Positions 41,662 to 51,974 of a DNA stretch of 64,000 nt are shown here, in pieces. How positions within the stretch are numbered: position 1 is the first letter of the stretch; every line of letters starts with the position of its first letter. A program made the position numbers and the translations under genes. The stretch comes from Herbiconiux flava (GTDB lineage Bacteria > Actinomycetota > Actinomycetes > Actinomycetales > Microbacteriaceae), in contig NZ_JACCBM010000001.1 of the NCBI RefSeq assembly GCF_013409865.1, positions 1,984,001 through 2,048,000 on the forward strand, given 5' to 3'. The notes beneath the pieces are model-generated. The model was not told the DNA's origin and did not search any database. It saw only the letters and a program-made list of their open reading frames with translations.

Positions 41662-44289
41662 TCATGCGGGGGCCTCGGCGTTCTGCTCGGGCGCTAGAAC
41701 TATATCGCCGACCGAGAGTTCCTCAGCCGAGGCGTAGCCGAGAACCGCAATCCGGCCGAGCGCCTTGAGGTCGCCCTCGGCGCGCTGCAGCAGCTCGATC
41801 TCGGCGTCGGTTCCCGAGATGGTCGCCGAGGCGACCGGGGTCTTCTGCGAGGCCTTGGCGTCGGTCTTGGCGCGACGCACCGAGACGATGGCACGCGAGG
41901 CGAGCGCCAGCAGGCCGGCGTCCTCGGCGAACGAATCGGAGCTCACGGTCACGCCCTCGGGCAGCGACTCGAGCACGGCGGTCGGCCACCCGCTGGTGTG
42001 CACCGAGCCCTCGTGCGTCCACGACCAGACCTCCTCGGTGGCGAAGGGCAGGTAGGGCGCGAACAGCCGCAGCAGCACGTCGATCGCGGTCTGCAGGGCG
42101 AGCACGGCGGAGGCCTTGCCCGCCGCCTCCGACTCGTCGCGGTACGCGCGCTCCTTGACCAGCTCGAGGTAGTCGTCGCAGAAGGTCCAGAAGAAGGTCT
42201 CGGTGATCTCCAGCGCCCGGGCGTGGTCGTAGCGCTCGAGGGCGGCCGTGGCGGTGCGCACGACCTCGTCGAGACCGGCGAGCATGCTGAGGTCGAGCGG
42301 CTCGGTGATCTCGGTGTGCCCCTCCGGCAGCGTGAAGCCGTAGACGAATTTCGCCGCGTTCAGGATCTTGATCGCGAGGCGACGGCCGATCTTGATCTGC
42401 GTCGGGTTCTTCTCGTCGAAGGCCGCGTCGGTGCCGAGGCGCGACGAGGCGGCCCAGTACCGCACCGCATCCGAGCCGTGGGTCTTCAGGATGTCGGCCG
42501 GGGTGACGACGTTGCCCTTCGACTTCGACATCTTCTTGCGGTCGGGGTCGACGATGAAGCCCGAGAGGGCGGCGTTCTGCCAGGGCTTCACGCCCTCCTC
42601 GAGAGTGGCGCGCAGCATGGTCGAGAACAGCCAGGTGCGGATGATGTCCTGCCCCTGGGGGCGCAGGTCGTAGGGGAAGACGAGCTTCCATAGCTCCTCG
42701 TCGCGCTCCCAGCCGCCCGCGAGCTGCGGGGTGAGCGAGCTCGTCGCCCAGGTGTCCATCACGTCGACCTCGCCCTGGAAGCCGCCGGGCACGCCGCGCT
42801 GGTCCTCCGAGTAGCCGGGTGCCGCATCCGACGACGGGTCGACCGGCAGCATGTCGCGCGGGGCGACGATCGGCTGGTCGAAGACGGGGTTGCCGTCGCC
42901 GTCGAGGGGGTACCAGACGGGCAGCGGCACGCCGAAGAAGCGCTGGCGCGAGATCAGCCAGTCGCCGGTGAGGCCGCCGACCCAGTTCTCGTAGCGCACC
43001 CGCATGAAGTCGGGGTGCCAGTCGAGCTCGGCGCCGAGCTCGAGCAGCTTCGCCCGCAGGGCCTCGTCGCGGGCGCCGTTCGTGACGTACCACTGACGCG
43101 TCGACACGATCTCGAGCGGGCGGTCGCCCTTCTCGAAGAACTTCACCGGGTGGGTGATGGGCTTGGGCTCGCCGATCAGCTCGCCGGTGCCGCGGAGCAG
43201 CTCGACCACGGCCTGCTTGGCCGAGAAGACGGTCTTGCCGGCCAGCTGGGCGTAGGCCTCGCGCCCGGCCTCCGAGGTGATGGCCGCGGGGGCCTCGCTG
43301 ATGATGCGGCCGTCGAAGCCGATGATCGCGCGGTTGGGCAGGTCGAGGTCGCGCCACCAGATGACGTCGTTCAGGTCGCCGAAGGTGCAGACCATGGCGA
43401 TGCCCGACCCCTTGTCGGGCTGCGCGAGGTGGTGCGCCACGACGGGCACCTCGACGCCGAACACGGGGGTGGTGACGGTGGTGCCGAACAGCGCCTTGTA
43501 CCGTTCGTCGTCGGGATGCGCGACCAGGGCCACGCACGCCGGCAGCAGCTCGGGGCGCGTGGTCTCGATGAACACGCCCTCCCCGTCGGGGCGGTGGAAC
43601 TCGAGCCGGTGGTAGGCGCCCGGCTGCTCCTTGTCTTCGAGCTCGGCCTGCGCCACCGCGGTGCGGAAGGTGACGTCCCACAGGGTGGGCGCCATGGCCT
43701 GGTAGGCCTCGCCGCGCTCGATGTTGCGGAGGAAGGCCAGCTGCGAGGCGGCTTGTGACTCGCGCGAGATGGTGCGGTAGGTCTGGGTCCAGTCGACCGA
43801 GAGTCCGAGGTCGCGCCAGAGCGTCTCGAACTGCTTCTCGTCCTCGACGGTGAGGATCTCGCACAGCTCGATGAAGTTGCGGCGCGAGATCGGGATCTGG
43901 TCGGCCGCCTTCGACGACTTGTTGTCGCCGCCCTCGAACGGCGGGGTGAAGTCGGCGTCGTAGGGCAGCGACGGGTCGCAGCGCACGCCGTAGTAGTTCT
44001 GCACCCGGCGCTCGGTGGGCAGGCCGTTGTCGTCCCAGCCGATCGGGTAGAACACGCGCTTGCCCGTCATGCGGCGGAAGCGCGCGATCACGTCGGTGTG
44101 CGTGTACGAGAACACGTGGCCGATGTGCAGCGAGCCGGAGGCCGTGGGCGGCGGGGTGTCGATCGAGTAGACGTCGTCACGGTCGGCGTCGGCGCGGTCG
44201 AACAGGTACGTGCCCTGCTCGGTCCAGACCCCGTCCCACTTCGCCTCGAGGCCTTCGAGTGCGGGCTTGTCGGGCACGTGTGCGGACAT
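41662..44289 (-). CDS. valS: Valine--tRNA ligase, archaeal-like type
   Basis: An 875-residue class I synthetase. HIGH motif: TASGSLHIGHVFSYTH (about residues 47-62); KMSKS motif: KKMSKSKGNVVTP (about 578-590); a CP1 editing domain and C-terminal anticodon-binding domain follow. The segment after HIGH reads IGWDDNGLPTERRVQNYYGV rather than the bacterial GTDHAGIATQ form, resembling archaeal and rickettsial ValRS, and there is no clear C-terminal coiled coil. ATG 44289 has AGGAGG 8 nt upstream; an in-frame start ten codons earlier is less likely. Confidence 0.95.
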   Translation of the reverse strand: MSAHVPDKPALEGLEAKWDGVWTEQGTYLFDRADADRDDVYSIDTPPPTASGSLHIGHVFSYTHTDVIARFRRMTGKRVFYPIGWDDNGLPTERRVQNYYGVRCDPSLPYDADFTPPFEGGDNKSSKAADQIPISRRNFIELCEILTVEDEKQFETLWRDLGLSVDWTQTYRTISRESQAASQLAFLRNIERGEAYQAMAPTLWDVTFRTAVAQAELEDKEQPGAYHRLEFHRPDGEGVFIETTRPELLPACVALVAHPDDERYKALFGTTVTTPVFGVEVPVVAHHLAQPDKGSGIAMVCTFGDLNDVIWWRDLDLPNRAIIGFDGRIISEAPAAITSEAGREAYAQLAGKTVFSAKQAVVELLRGTGELIGEPKPITHPVKFFEKGDRPLEIVSTRQWYVTNGARDEALRAKLLELGAELDWHPDFMRVRYENWVGGLTGDWLISRQRFFGVPLPVWYPLDGDGNPVFDQPIVAPRDMLPVDPSSDAAPGYSEDQRGVPGGFQGEVDVMDTWATSSLTPQLAGGWERDEELWKLVFPYDLRPQGQDIIRTWLFSTMLRATLEEGVKPWQNAALSGFIVDPDRKKMSKSKGNVVTPADILKTHGSDAVRYWAASSRLGTDAAFDEKNPTQIKIGRRLAIKILNAAKFVYGFTLPEGHTEITEPLDLSMLAGLDEVVRTATAALERYDHARALEITETFFWTFCDDYLELVKERAYRDESEAAGKASAVLALQTAIDVLLRLFAPYLPFATEEVWSWTHEGSVHTSGWPTAVLESLPEGVTVSSDSFAEDAGLLALASRAIVSVRRAKTDAKASQKTPVASATISGTDAEIELLQRAEGDLKALGRIAVLGYASAEELSVGDIVLAPEQNAEAPA

Positions 44290-44412
44290 GGTTGGGCCTC
44301 CTGGCGATATGGGCGGCACCGTGTCAGGTGGAGAGGTGCCTCACTGTCCTCCCAGGATACCGGTCGGCGCCGCCCACGCGCCCGCTCGCCTCCGCTCGCG
44401 CGAACCCGCGCC

Positions 44413-46248
44413 TCAGCGCAGGTTCGCCCGGAGCGACGACAGCTGACGCCGGAGCTCGACCGGCACGCGCTCCCCGCCGATCTCGTCGAAGTAGGCGTCG
44501 ATCTCGTCCACCTCGCGCAGCCACGCCGAGCGGTCGACCGAGAGGATGCCCTGCAGCTCCTCGTAGCCGAGCTCCAGCCCCTCGACGTTCACGTCGCGCA
44601 CCCGCGGCAGCCGTCCGATCGGGGTGTCGACGGTCTCCACCGAGCCCTCGACACGGCGGACGATCCACTCGAGCACGCGGGCGTTCTCGGAGAAGCCGGG
44701 CCAGACGAAGTGGCCGTCGGCATCCTTGCGGAACCAGTTCACGGAGAACACCGGGGGAGCATCCGCCCCCAGCGTCTGCCCGATCTCGAGCCAGTGCGCG
44801 AAGTAGTCGGTGACGTCGTAGCCGCAGAACGGCAGCATCGCGAAGGGGTCGTGCCGCAGCCGGCCGACGGCGCCCTCGGCCGCGGCGGTGGTCTCGGAGG
44901 CCATCGTGGCGCCCATGAACACCCCGTGGGCCCAGTCGCGCGCCTCGGAGACGAGCGGCACCGTGCTCGGCCGCCGCCCGCCGAACAGGATCGCGTCGAT
45001 CACCACGCCCTCGGGGGAGTCCCAGTCGTCGGCGATCGAGGGGCACTGGTCGGCGGTCACGGTGAAGCGGGAGTTCGGATGCGCGGCCGGCCCGTCGGAG
45101 GCCGGCGTCCAGTGCTCGCCCTGCCAGTCCAGCAGGTGCGCCGGCGCCTTCGGCGTGAGGCCCTCCCACCACACGTCCCCGTCGTCGCGCAGCGCGACGT
45201 TCGTGAAGATGGTGTTGCCCCAGACGGTGTCGACCGCGGTCGGATTCGTGGTGATGCCGGTGCCGGGGGCGACCCCGAAGAAGCCGCGCTCGGGGTTGAT
45301 GGCCCGCAGCTTGCCGTCGGCGCCCGGCCTCATCCAGGCGATGTCGTCGCCGATGGTCTCGACCTTCCAGCCGGGGATCGAGGGGTTCAGCATGGCGAGG
45401 TTCGTCTTGCCGCAGGCGCTCGGGAACGCGGCGGCCACGTGGTGCACCCGCCCCTCGGGGCTCGTGATCTTGATGATCAGCATGTGCTCGGCGAGCCAGC
45501 CCTCGTCGCGGGCCATGACGCTCGCGATGCGCAGCGCGAAGCACTTCTTGCCGAGCAGGGCGTTGCCGCCGTAGCCCGAACCGAACGACCAGATCTCGCG
45601 GGTCTCGGGGAAGTGCGAGATGTACTTCGTCGGGTTGTGCGGCCAGGCCACGTCCTCGTGGCGGGTGCCGTCGGCGTCGACGAGCGGGGCGCCGACCGAG
45701 TGCAGCGCGGGCACCCAGGGGGTGTCGGCCTCGATCAGGTCGAGGGCCGCCGAGCCCATCCGGGTCATCAGCTGCATGCTCACCACGACGTAGGGGGAGT
45801 CGGTCAGCTGCACGCCGAGCTGCGAGATCGGGCCGCCGAGCGGTCCCATCGAGAAGGGCACGACGTACATCGTGCGGCCGCGCATGCTGCCGGCGAAGAG
45901 GGTGGTCAGCTCCTCGCGCATCGCGAAGGGGCTGCGCCAGTTGTTGGTCGGGCCCGCGTCCTCGCGACGCTCCGAGCAGATGAAGGTGCGGTCCTCGACG
46001 CGGGCCACGTCGGCCGGGTCGCTGCGCGCCAGGAAGCTGTTCGGGCGCCACTCGGGGTTCAGGCGGATGAGCGTGCCCTGCGCCACCATCTCCTTGGTCA
46101 GCTCGTCCCACTCCCGGGTCGATCCGTCGCACCAGACGATGCGGTCGGGCTTGGTGAGCAGCGCCACGTCGCGCACCCACTCGTTGATCGCGGGGTTCTT
46201 CGACGGACCCTCGGTGTCGACCATGCTCGTCGTCTCCAGAATGCTCAT
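44413..46248 (-). CDS. pckG: Phosphoenolpyruvate carboxykinase (GTP)
   Basis: A 611-residue enzyme converting oxaloacetate and GTP to PEP, CO2 and GDP for gluconeogenesis. Visible: the kinase-1a P-loop '[17 protein letters not shown]' with the reactive Cys, '[20 protein letters not shown]', substrate Arg in '[14 protein letters not shown]', and Mn/GTP residues in '[14 protein letters not shown]'. Length equals actinobacterial PckG (606-610). The start at 46248 is chosen over an ATG at 46260 because GAGG is better placed. It is divergent from a RamB-like regulator, whose operator may lie in the 112-bp region between the start codons. Confidence 0.96.
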   Translation of the reverse strand: MSILETTSMVDTEGPSKNPAINEWVRDVALLTKPDRIVWCDGSTREWDELTKEMVAQGTLIRLNPEWRPNSFLARSDPADVARVEDRTFICSERREDAGPTNNWRSPFAMREELTTLFAGSMRGRTMYVVPFSMGPLGGPISQLGVQLTDSPYVVVSMQLMTRMGSAALDLIEADTPWVPALHSVGAPLVDADGTRHEDVAWPHNPTKYISHFPETREIWSFGSGYGGNALLGKKCFALRIASVMARDEGWLAEHMLIIKITSPEGRVHHVAAAFPSACGKTNLAMLNPSIPGWKVETIGDDIAWMRPGADGKLRAINPERGFFGVAPGTGITTNPTAVDTVWGNTIFTNVALRDDGDVWWEGLTPKAPAHLLDWQGEHWTPASDGPAAHPNSRFTVTADQCPSIADDWDSPEGVVIDAILFGGRRPSTVPLVSEARDWAHGVFMGATMASETTAAAEGAVGRLRHDPFAMLPFCGYDVTDYFAHWLEIGQTLGADAPPVFSVNWFRKDADGHFVWPGFSENARVLEWIVRRVEGSVETVDTPIGRLPRVRDVNVEGLELGYEELQGILSVDRSAWLREVDEIDAYFDEIGGERVPVELRRQLSSLRANLR

Positions 46249-46307
46249 CCTCGGCCTCATCTTCGTCAATTGGCGGCTGGTTCTTCCACTATGAGCGTCA
46301 GGGGAGG

Positions 46308-46337
46308 TAGATTCTGGGCCAGGATCTGTAAAGATCC
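46308..46337 (+). promoter_or_regulatory. Promoter and palindromic operator between pckG and the RamB-like gene
   Basis: TAGATT (46308-46313) is a -10 candidate for the regulator. Just downstream GGATCTGTAAAGATCC (46322-46337) is a perfect 6-bp inverted repeat around GTAA. It overlaps the predicted transcription start, so a bound repressor would block the regulator's own promoter. Confidence 0.45.
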
Positions 46338-46360
46338 GCTGATCTTGACGAGGAGAGAAG

Positions 46361-47791
46361 ATGAACGGCGACCTCATCACGCTCGGGAGGCGCATCCGCC
46401 ACCATCGCAAGCGGCTCGGCCTCACCCTCGATCAGCTCGGCGAGCGCGTCGGCGTCGTCGGCAGCCAGCTCTCCTTGATCGAGAACGGGCGCCGCGAACC
46501 CAAGCTCTCGCTGCTGCAGGCGCTCGCCGCCGAGCTGGGCGTGCCCCTCGCCGATCTGCTGAGCGACGAGGCTCCGGATGCGCGCACCGCCCTCGAGATC
46601 GAGCTCGCCCGGGCCCAGCAGAGCCCGCTCTACGCCTCGCTCGGCCTGCCCGCGGTGCCGGCGAGCCGATCCCTGCCGCAGGAGACGCTCGAGTCACTCG
46701 TCGGGCTGCACCGGGAGCTGCGCCGCCGTGCCGCCGAGTCGATCGCCACTCCCGAGGAGGCCCGCCGCGCCAACACGGAGAACCGTCTCGCGATGCGGGG
46801 CCTCGACAACCATCTGCCCGAGCTCGAGCGCCTGGCCGAGGAGACCCTCGCGACCGTCGGCCACAGCTCGGGGGCGCTCACCCATCGCAGCGTGTCGCTG
46901 CTCGCCGAGCACCTCGGCTTCACCCTGATCTACGTCGACGACCTGCCGCATTCCGCCCGCTCGGTCACCGACCTCGAGAACGGGCGGATCTACCTGCCGC
47001 CCGCGTCGATTCCCGGCGGCCACGGGCTGCGCTCCATGGCGCTGCAGGCGATGGCGCACCGGCTGCTCGGCCACACGCCGCCGCAGAGCTACGCCGAGTT
47101 CCTGCAGCAGCGGCTCGAGATCAACTACTTCGCGGCGGCCTGCCTGATGCCGCAGACGGCCTCGGTCGCGTTCCTGTCAGCGGCCAAGCAGCGCAAGGAC
47201 CTCTCGGTCGAGGACTTCCGCGACGCGTTCGGGGTCACCCACGAGGCGGCGGCGCTGCGCATGACGAACCTCGCGACGGCCCACCTCGACATGCGGGTGC
47301 ACTTCCTGCGCGTCGGCGAGGACGGGGCGATCTACAAGTCCTACGAGAACGACGGCCTGCCGCTGCCGGCCGACGTGACGGGCGCCGTGGAGGGCCAGCT
47401 GGTCTGCCGCAAGTGGGCGGCGCGAGGGGCGCTCGGCCGCACGAACCGCACCACGGAGTTCTACCAGTACACCGACACCCCCGCCGGCACGTTCTGGTGC
47501 GCGACGCAGACGGGCAAGACCGACGCGGGGGAGTTCTCGATCACCTTCGGCGTGCCGTTCTCCGACGCGAAGTGGTTCCGCGGGCGGGACACGGCGATGC
47601 GGCAGCAGTCGCGCTGTCCCGACGAGTCGTGCTGCCGGCGCCCCGCCTCCGAGCTGGCCGAGCGCTGGTCGGGTGCCGCGTGGCCGAGCGCGAAGCTGCA
47701 CGCGCACATCCTGTCGCCGCTGCCCTCGGGCAAGTTCCCCGGGGTCGACGAGAACGAGGTGTACCAGTTCCTGGAGGCGCACGCGGGGTAG
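46361..47791 (+). CDS. ramB: RamB/PrpR-type regulator (short-chain fatty acyl regulator family)
   Basis: A 476-residue protein with an N-terminal HTH_3 (XRE) domain ('[43 protein letters not shown]', landmark residues 8-50). A ImmA/IrrE-like M78 segment follows (about 215-250: '[16 protein letters not shown]', which keeps one His but not the full HExxH), then a C-terminal domain with clustered Cys ([12 protein letters not shown], plus VCRKWAARG) like the Fe-S-binding PrpR of mycobacteria. RamB controls acetate/propionate genes in related species. Its place beside pckG fits carbon-source control. Symbol tentative. Confidence 0.88.
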   Translation: MNGDLITLGRRIRHHRKRLGLTLDQLGERVGVVGSQLSLIENGRREPKLSLLQALAAELGVPLADLLSDEAPDARTALEIELARAQQSPLYASLGLPAVPASRSLPQETLESLVGLHRELRRRAAESIATPEEARRANTENRLAMRGLDNHLPELERLAEETLATVGHSSGALTHRSVSLLAEHLGFTLIYVDDLPHSARSVTDLENGRIYLPPASIPGGHGLRSMALQAMAHRLLGHTPPQSYAEFLQQRLEINYFAAACLMPQTASVAFLSAAKQRKDLSVEDFRDAFGVTHEAAALRMTNLATAHLDMRVHFLRVGEDGAIYKSYENDGLPLPADVTGAVEGQLVCRKWAARGALGRTNRTTEFYQYTDTPAGTFWCATQTGKTDAGEFSITFGVPFSDAKWFRGRDTAMRQQSRCPDESCCRRPASELAERWSGAAWPSAKLHAHILSPLPSGKFPGVDENEVYQFLEAHAG

Positions 47792-47802
47792 GGCCGCGAG
47801 GG

Positions 47803-48849
47803 TCAGGCCCGGCCGAGCTCCTCGAGCTGCTCGAGCAGGCCGGCGCCGTCGGGCGCGAACACCCACGGCACCGCCGAGCCGGCGAGCTGCTGGTCGGGCT
47901 TGGAGCGCCCGCCCGCGAGCACGGCCTCACTGGGTGAGAGCTGCCGGATGACGACGGCCCGCACGTTCCCCGGCTTCTCGACGGCGAACTCGCCGTAGAT
48001 CTCCTCGTCGTGCTGCCCGTCGTCGCCGATCAGGATCCAGCGGATGTCGGGGAACTCCTCGGCCAGGCGCCGGAGGTTCTTCTCCTTGTGCTCGCGGCCG
48101 TTCCGGAAGAAGCGATCGTGCGTCGGCCCCCAGTCGGTCAGCAGCAGCGGGCCGCGCGGGTAGAGGTTGCGCGAGAGGAAGCGGGTGAGGGTCGGCGCGA
48201 CGTTCCAGGCCCCGGTGGAGAGGTACACGACGGGGGCGGTCGGATGCTCTGCCGTGAGCCGCTCGAGGAAGACCGACATGCCCGGGGTCGGCGTCCGCGC
48301 GTGCACGTCGAGCACGAAGGTGTTCCAGAACGCGAGGAACGGGCGGGGGAGCGCCGTCACCATCACGGTGTCGTCGATGTCGCAGACGATGCCGACGTCG
48401 GTGCCGGGCGCGACGATCGAGACCGGCGCCTCGACCGCCTCCGATCCCGCCGCCGTCATGGCGATGGAGTGCCAGCCGGGTTCGAGCTCGACGTCGACGG
48501 AGACGTCGACCACGCCGCCGCGGTCGGCCCGCACGGTGCGGCGGATGCCCTCGACCTCGATCAGCACGTCGACGTCGCCGAGCGGCACGCTGGTGAAGCT
48601 GCGCCAGCCGCGCACCCGGTCCTCGCGTCGCTGCATCGTCTTGGCCGCCCGGGAGCCGGGTTTCGGCTGCTTCACGAGCACGACCCGGCCGAGCACGCGG
48701 ATGCGGCTGGTGGAGCCGTAGCCGGCGTAGGGGATGACCGTCGGGAGGTGGCCGCGACGGCGGGCCCACCTCACCCGGAAGCCGTGGATCGCGTCGTCGA
48801 TGCGGGCGGCCCGGTGCAGTCGGGGTGCCGCAAGTCGTGTCTCTGGCAC
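47803..48849 (-). CDS. App1-family (DUF2183) phosphatase-domain protein
   Basis: A 348-residue protein. Residues about 60-140 form a beta-sandwich-like part; the DUF2183 (APP1 catalytic) domain then carries CDIDDTVMVT (DxDxT/V haloacid-dehalogenase-type nucleophile, about residue 157), 'VVYLSTGAWNVAPTLTRFL' and 'WILIGDDGQHDEEIYGEFA' with the last two Asp. Yeast APP1 is a phosphatidate phosphatase; bacterial homologues are untested. There is no transmembrane helix. The start codon is GTG 48849. It is convergent with ramB (11 nt apart) and divergent from the TetR gene. Confidence 0.87.
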   Translation of the reverse strand: MPETRLAAPRLHRAARIDDAIHGFRVRWARRRGHLPTVIPYAGYGSTSRIRVLGRVVLVKQPKPGSRAAKTMQRREDRVRGWRSFTSVPLGDVDVLIEVEGIRRTVRADRGGVVDVSVDVELEPGWHSIAMTAAGSEAVEAPVSIVAPGTDVGIVCDIDDTVMVTALPRPFLAFWNTFVLDVHARTPTPGMSVFLERLTAEHPTAPVVYLSTGAWNVAPTLTRFLSRNLYPRGPLLLTDWGPTHDRFFRNGREHKEKNLRRLAEEFPDIRWILIGDDGQHDEEIYGEFAVEKPGNVRAVVIRQLSPSEAVLAGGRSKPDQQLAGSAVPWVFAPDGAGLLEQLEELGRA

Positions 48850-48947
48850 GTCCCCAGTCTGTCACGGCTTGCCCTGAACGTGCGCCCTGCGTACGAATGA
48901 CGGAAACTCGGATCTACACTGGGTGCGGGACATCGGGAAGGAACTCC

Positions 48948-49595
48948 GTGGCATTCAACGACCTGATCAGCGGTGCGCTCACGACGAGCGGCCAGGTGCG
49001 CAACGAACCGGTGCAGGCGCGCAGCAGCGAGCGCATCGCGACTCTGCTCGACGCGGCCTCGGCGGTGGTGGCCGAGGTGGGCATCGAGCGCCTGACGACC
49101 GCCATGGTCGCCGAGCGGGCGGGTGCCTCGATCGGCACGGTGTACCGCTACTTCCCCGACCGCATCGCGGTGCTCGCGGCGATGAGCCTCCGTGGCTTCG
49201 AGCGGTTCCTCCGCCTGAGCGTCGAGAACCTCGAGGCGACGAAGCCGACGACGCTCGACGAGGCCATCACCTGTCTGATCGACGCCGCGGTGGAGCTGCA
49301 CCGCACCGAGCCCGGCTTCACCTCCATCCGGCTGAGCGACCAGATCGCGCTGCCCGAGGTCGACGGCGGCACCGCGTCGGCCGCGCGCATCGCCGGCCCG
49401 CTGGCGGCGATCTTCATCGAGGAGCTGGGCGTCGACGCCGAGGGCCTCGCCGAGCGGCTGGACATCGCGCTCACGATGGGCGACGCGCTGCTGGTGCGCG
49501 CCTTCATCATCGATCCGAAGGGCGACCCCGCCGCGATCGAGGCCACCCGGGCACTCGTCACGGGCTACCTCGCCCCGGCGGCCGTGCGCGCCTGA
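48948..49595 (+). CDS. TetR/AcrR-family transcriptional regulator
   Basis: A 215-residue regulator with the TetR helix-turn-helix 'LTTAMVAERAGASIGTVYRYFPDRIAVLAAMSL' (landmark about residues 47-79), preceded by RSSERIATLLDAASAVVAEVGI. The C-terminal helical ligand domain ends TGYLAPAAVRA. GTG 48948 has AAGGA 7 nt upstream; earlier in-frame codons lie in the promoter region (TACACT at 48915). It lies upstream of, and on the same strand as, the osmoprotectant transporter operon, 139 bp away; whether it regulates it cannot be judged. Confidence 0.9.
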   Translation: MAFNDLISGALTTSGQVRNEPVQARSSERIATLLDAASAVVAEVGIERLTTAMVAERAGASIGTVYRYFPDRIAVLAAMSLRGFERFLRLSVENLEATKPTTLDEAITCLIDAAVELHRTEPGFTSIRLSDQIALPEVDGGTASAARIAGPLAAIFIEELGVDAEGLAERLDIALTMGDALLVRAFIIDPKGDPAAIEATRALVTGYLAPAAVRA

Positions 49596-49696
49596 ATCGC
49601 ACCGGTGCGGCACCGGCGGGCCCCGAGCATCCGGATTGTGACGTCTTCTTGCACGGGTCTTTGCGTTTCCGGCCGATGATGCTTGGCTGAACCGGC

Positions 49697-49715
49697 GGAC
49701 CGCGCTGTGCGGTCC
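49697..49715 (+). promoter_or_regulatory. Stem-loop in the leader of the osmoprotectant ABC operon
   Basis: GGACCGC (49697-49703) pairs perfectly with GCGGTCC (49709-49715) around GCTGT, 20 nt before the first start codon. It may be the terminator of the TetR gene or a leader hairpin; no T-tract follows, and no separate ribosome binding site but GGGCTGAG is seen after it. Confidence 0.45.
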
Positions 49716-49734
49716 CCGACGATTGGGCTGAGCG

Positions 49735-50543
<809 letters not shown>

Positions 50544-50547
<4 letters not shown>

Positions 50548-51236
50548 AGTGGCTCGAGTCGAACCTCGATCTCGTCTGGGAGCTCGTGCTGGCGCACATC
50601 GGCCTCAGCGTCCCGCCGATCCTGATCGGCTTCCTGGTCTCCATCCCGATCGGCTGGCTGGCGAACCGCTACCGGCCATCGCGCGGCGTCATCCTCGTGG
50701 TGCTGGGGCTGCTCTACACGGTGCCGTCCATCCCGCTGTTCATCTTCATGCCGATCTTCCTCGGCACCCCGCTGCTCTCGCCCGTCAACGTGGTGGTGGC
50801 GCTGACGATCTACGCCGTGGCGCTGATGGTGCGCACCGCCGCCGACGGGCTCGCCTCGGTCGACGACGACACCCTGCTGGCCGCCTCGGCCATGGGCTAC
50901 TCGGGCTGGCAGCGGTTCTGGCGGGTCGAGCTGCCGCTGAGCGGCCCCGTGCTGCTCAGCGGGCTGCGCGTCGTCTCGGCGAGCACCGTGAGCCTCGCCA
51001 CCCTCGGCGTGATCATCGGCGTGCAGAGCCTCGGCTACCTCTTCACCAACGGCTTCCAGCGGAACATCCCGGCCGAGGTGATCACCGGCATCGTCGCGAC
51101 GCTCGTCATCGCGGTCGTCTTCGACCTGCTGCTGGTGCTCGTCGGCCGCCTCCTGCTGCCGTGGAGCACCCCTGACCGGCGGCGCAAGGCCTCCCGCCGC
51201 ACCACGCCCGCCCTCGTCGCCGGAGGCGTCTCGTGA
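50544..51236 (+). CDS. Osmoprotectant ABC transporter permease (OpuCB-like)
   Basis: A 230-residue inner membrane permease with about five or six helices (first at about 15-35, GLSVPPILIGFLVSIPIGWL). The EAA-like cytoplasmic loop is 'AADGLASVDDDTLLAASAMGYSGWQRFWRVELPLSGPVLLSG', the ATPase contact site. Similar to OpuCB/OpuCD half-permeases. GTG 50544 overlaps the ATPase stop; its end overlaps the next permease by 4 nt, so all three are coupled. Confidence 0.92.
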
Positions 51237-51970
51237 ATCTCGTGCTCGGCGGCATCGCCTGGATCCTCGACCCCGCGAACATGAACGGACCGACAGGCTG
51301 GATCGCCCGGCTGTTCGAACAGCTCGGCTACACCTTCGGAGCGGTGGCCATCGCGGCGGTCGTCGCCATCCCGCTCGGCTACGTCGTCGGCCACACCGGG
51401 CGGGGCCGCGACATCGCGGTCGCGTTCTCGGGCGGCCTGCGCGCGCTGCCCAGCCTCGGCGTGCTGATCCTGTTCGGCTTCGCCCTGGGCATCGGCTTCA
51501 AGGCGCCGATGCTCACCCTGGTCATCCTCGCCATCCCGCCGCTCCTCGCCGGCGCGTACGCCGGCTTCGAGGCCGTCGACCGCCGCACCATCGACGCCGC
51601 CCGCGCGGTCGGCATGACCGAGCTGCAGGTCGTGGGCAAGGTCGAGGTGCCACTGGGGCTGCCGCTCCTGATCGGCGGCGTGCGCTCGAGCGTGCTCCAG
51701 GTCGTGGCCACCGCGACGCTCGCCGGCTACATCGGCGGCGGCGCGCTCGGCACCTTCATCTTCCAGGGCGCGGCGACGCGCAACTACGACATGATGCTCG
51801 GCGCGTCGATCCTCGTCACCGCACTGGCGCTGGTGCTCGAGGGAATCTTCGCCCTGCTGCAGAAGTTGGTGGTTCCACGGGGCGTCGTCGCCACGAGGCA
51901 GCAGAACGTCCGTGCGCGGTCATCCCGTCCGCGCGCGGTGATGGGATCCCCCATCCGAGAAGGGAAATGA
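51233..51970 (+). CDS. Osmoprotectant ABC transporter permease (OpuCD-like)
   Basis: A 245-residue second permease, about six helices, with the EAA-like loop 'TIDAARAVGMTELQVVGKVEVPLGLPLLIGGVRSSVLQV'. The two permeases are homologous in layout and probably form a heterodimer pore. The C-terminal tail is basic (RQQNVRARSSRPRAVMG). The lipoprotein gene follows after 4 nt with AGAAGGGAAATGATC as ribosome binding region. Confidence 0.92.
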   Translation: MNLVLGGIAWILDPANMNGPTGWIARLFEQLGYTFGAVAIAAVVAIPLGYVVGHTGRGRDIAVAFSGGLRALPSLGVLILFGFALGIGFKAPMLTLVILAIPPLLAGAYAGFEAVDRRTIDAARAVGMTELQVVGKVEVPLGLPLLIGGVRSSVLQVVATATLAGYIGGGALGTFIFQGAATRNYDMMLGASILVTALALVLEGIFALLQKLVVPRGVVATRQQNVRARSSRPRAVMGSPIREGK

Positions 51971-51974
51971 TCAC

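Noticed and set aside
44098..47937. Plus-strand open frame of about 1279 codons
   Set aside because: It runs antisense through pckG and out of frame through the RamB-like gene; both of those are supported by motifs and length.
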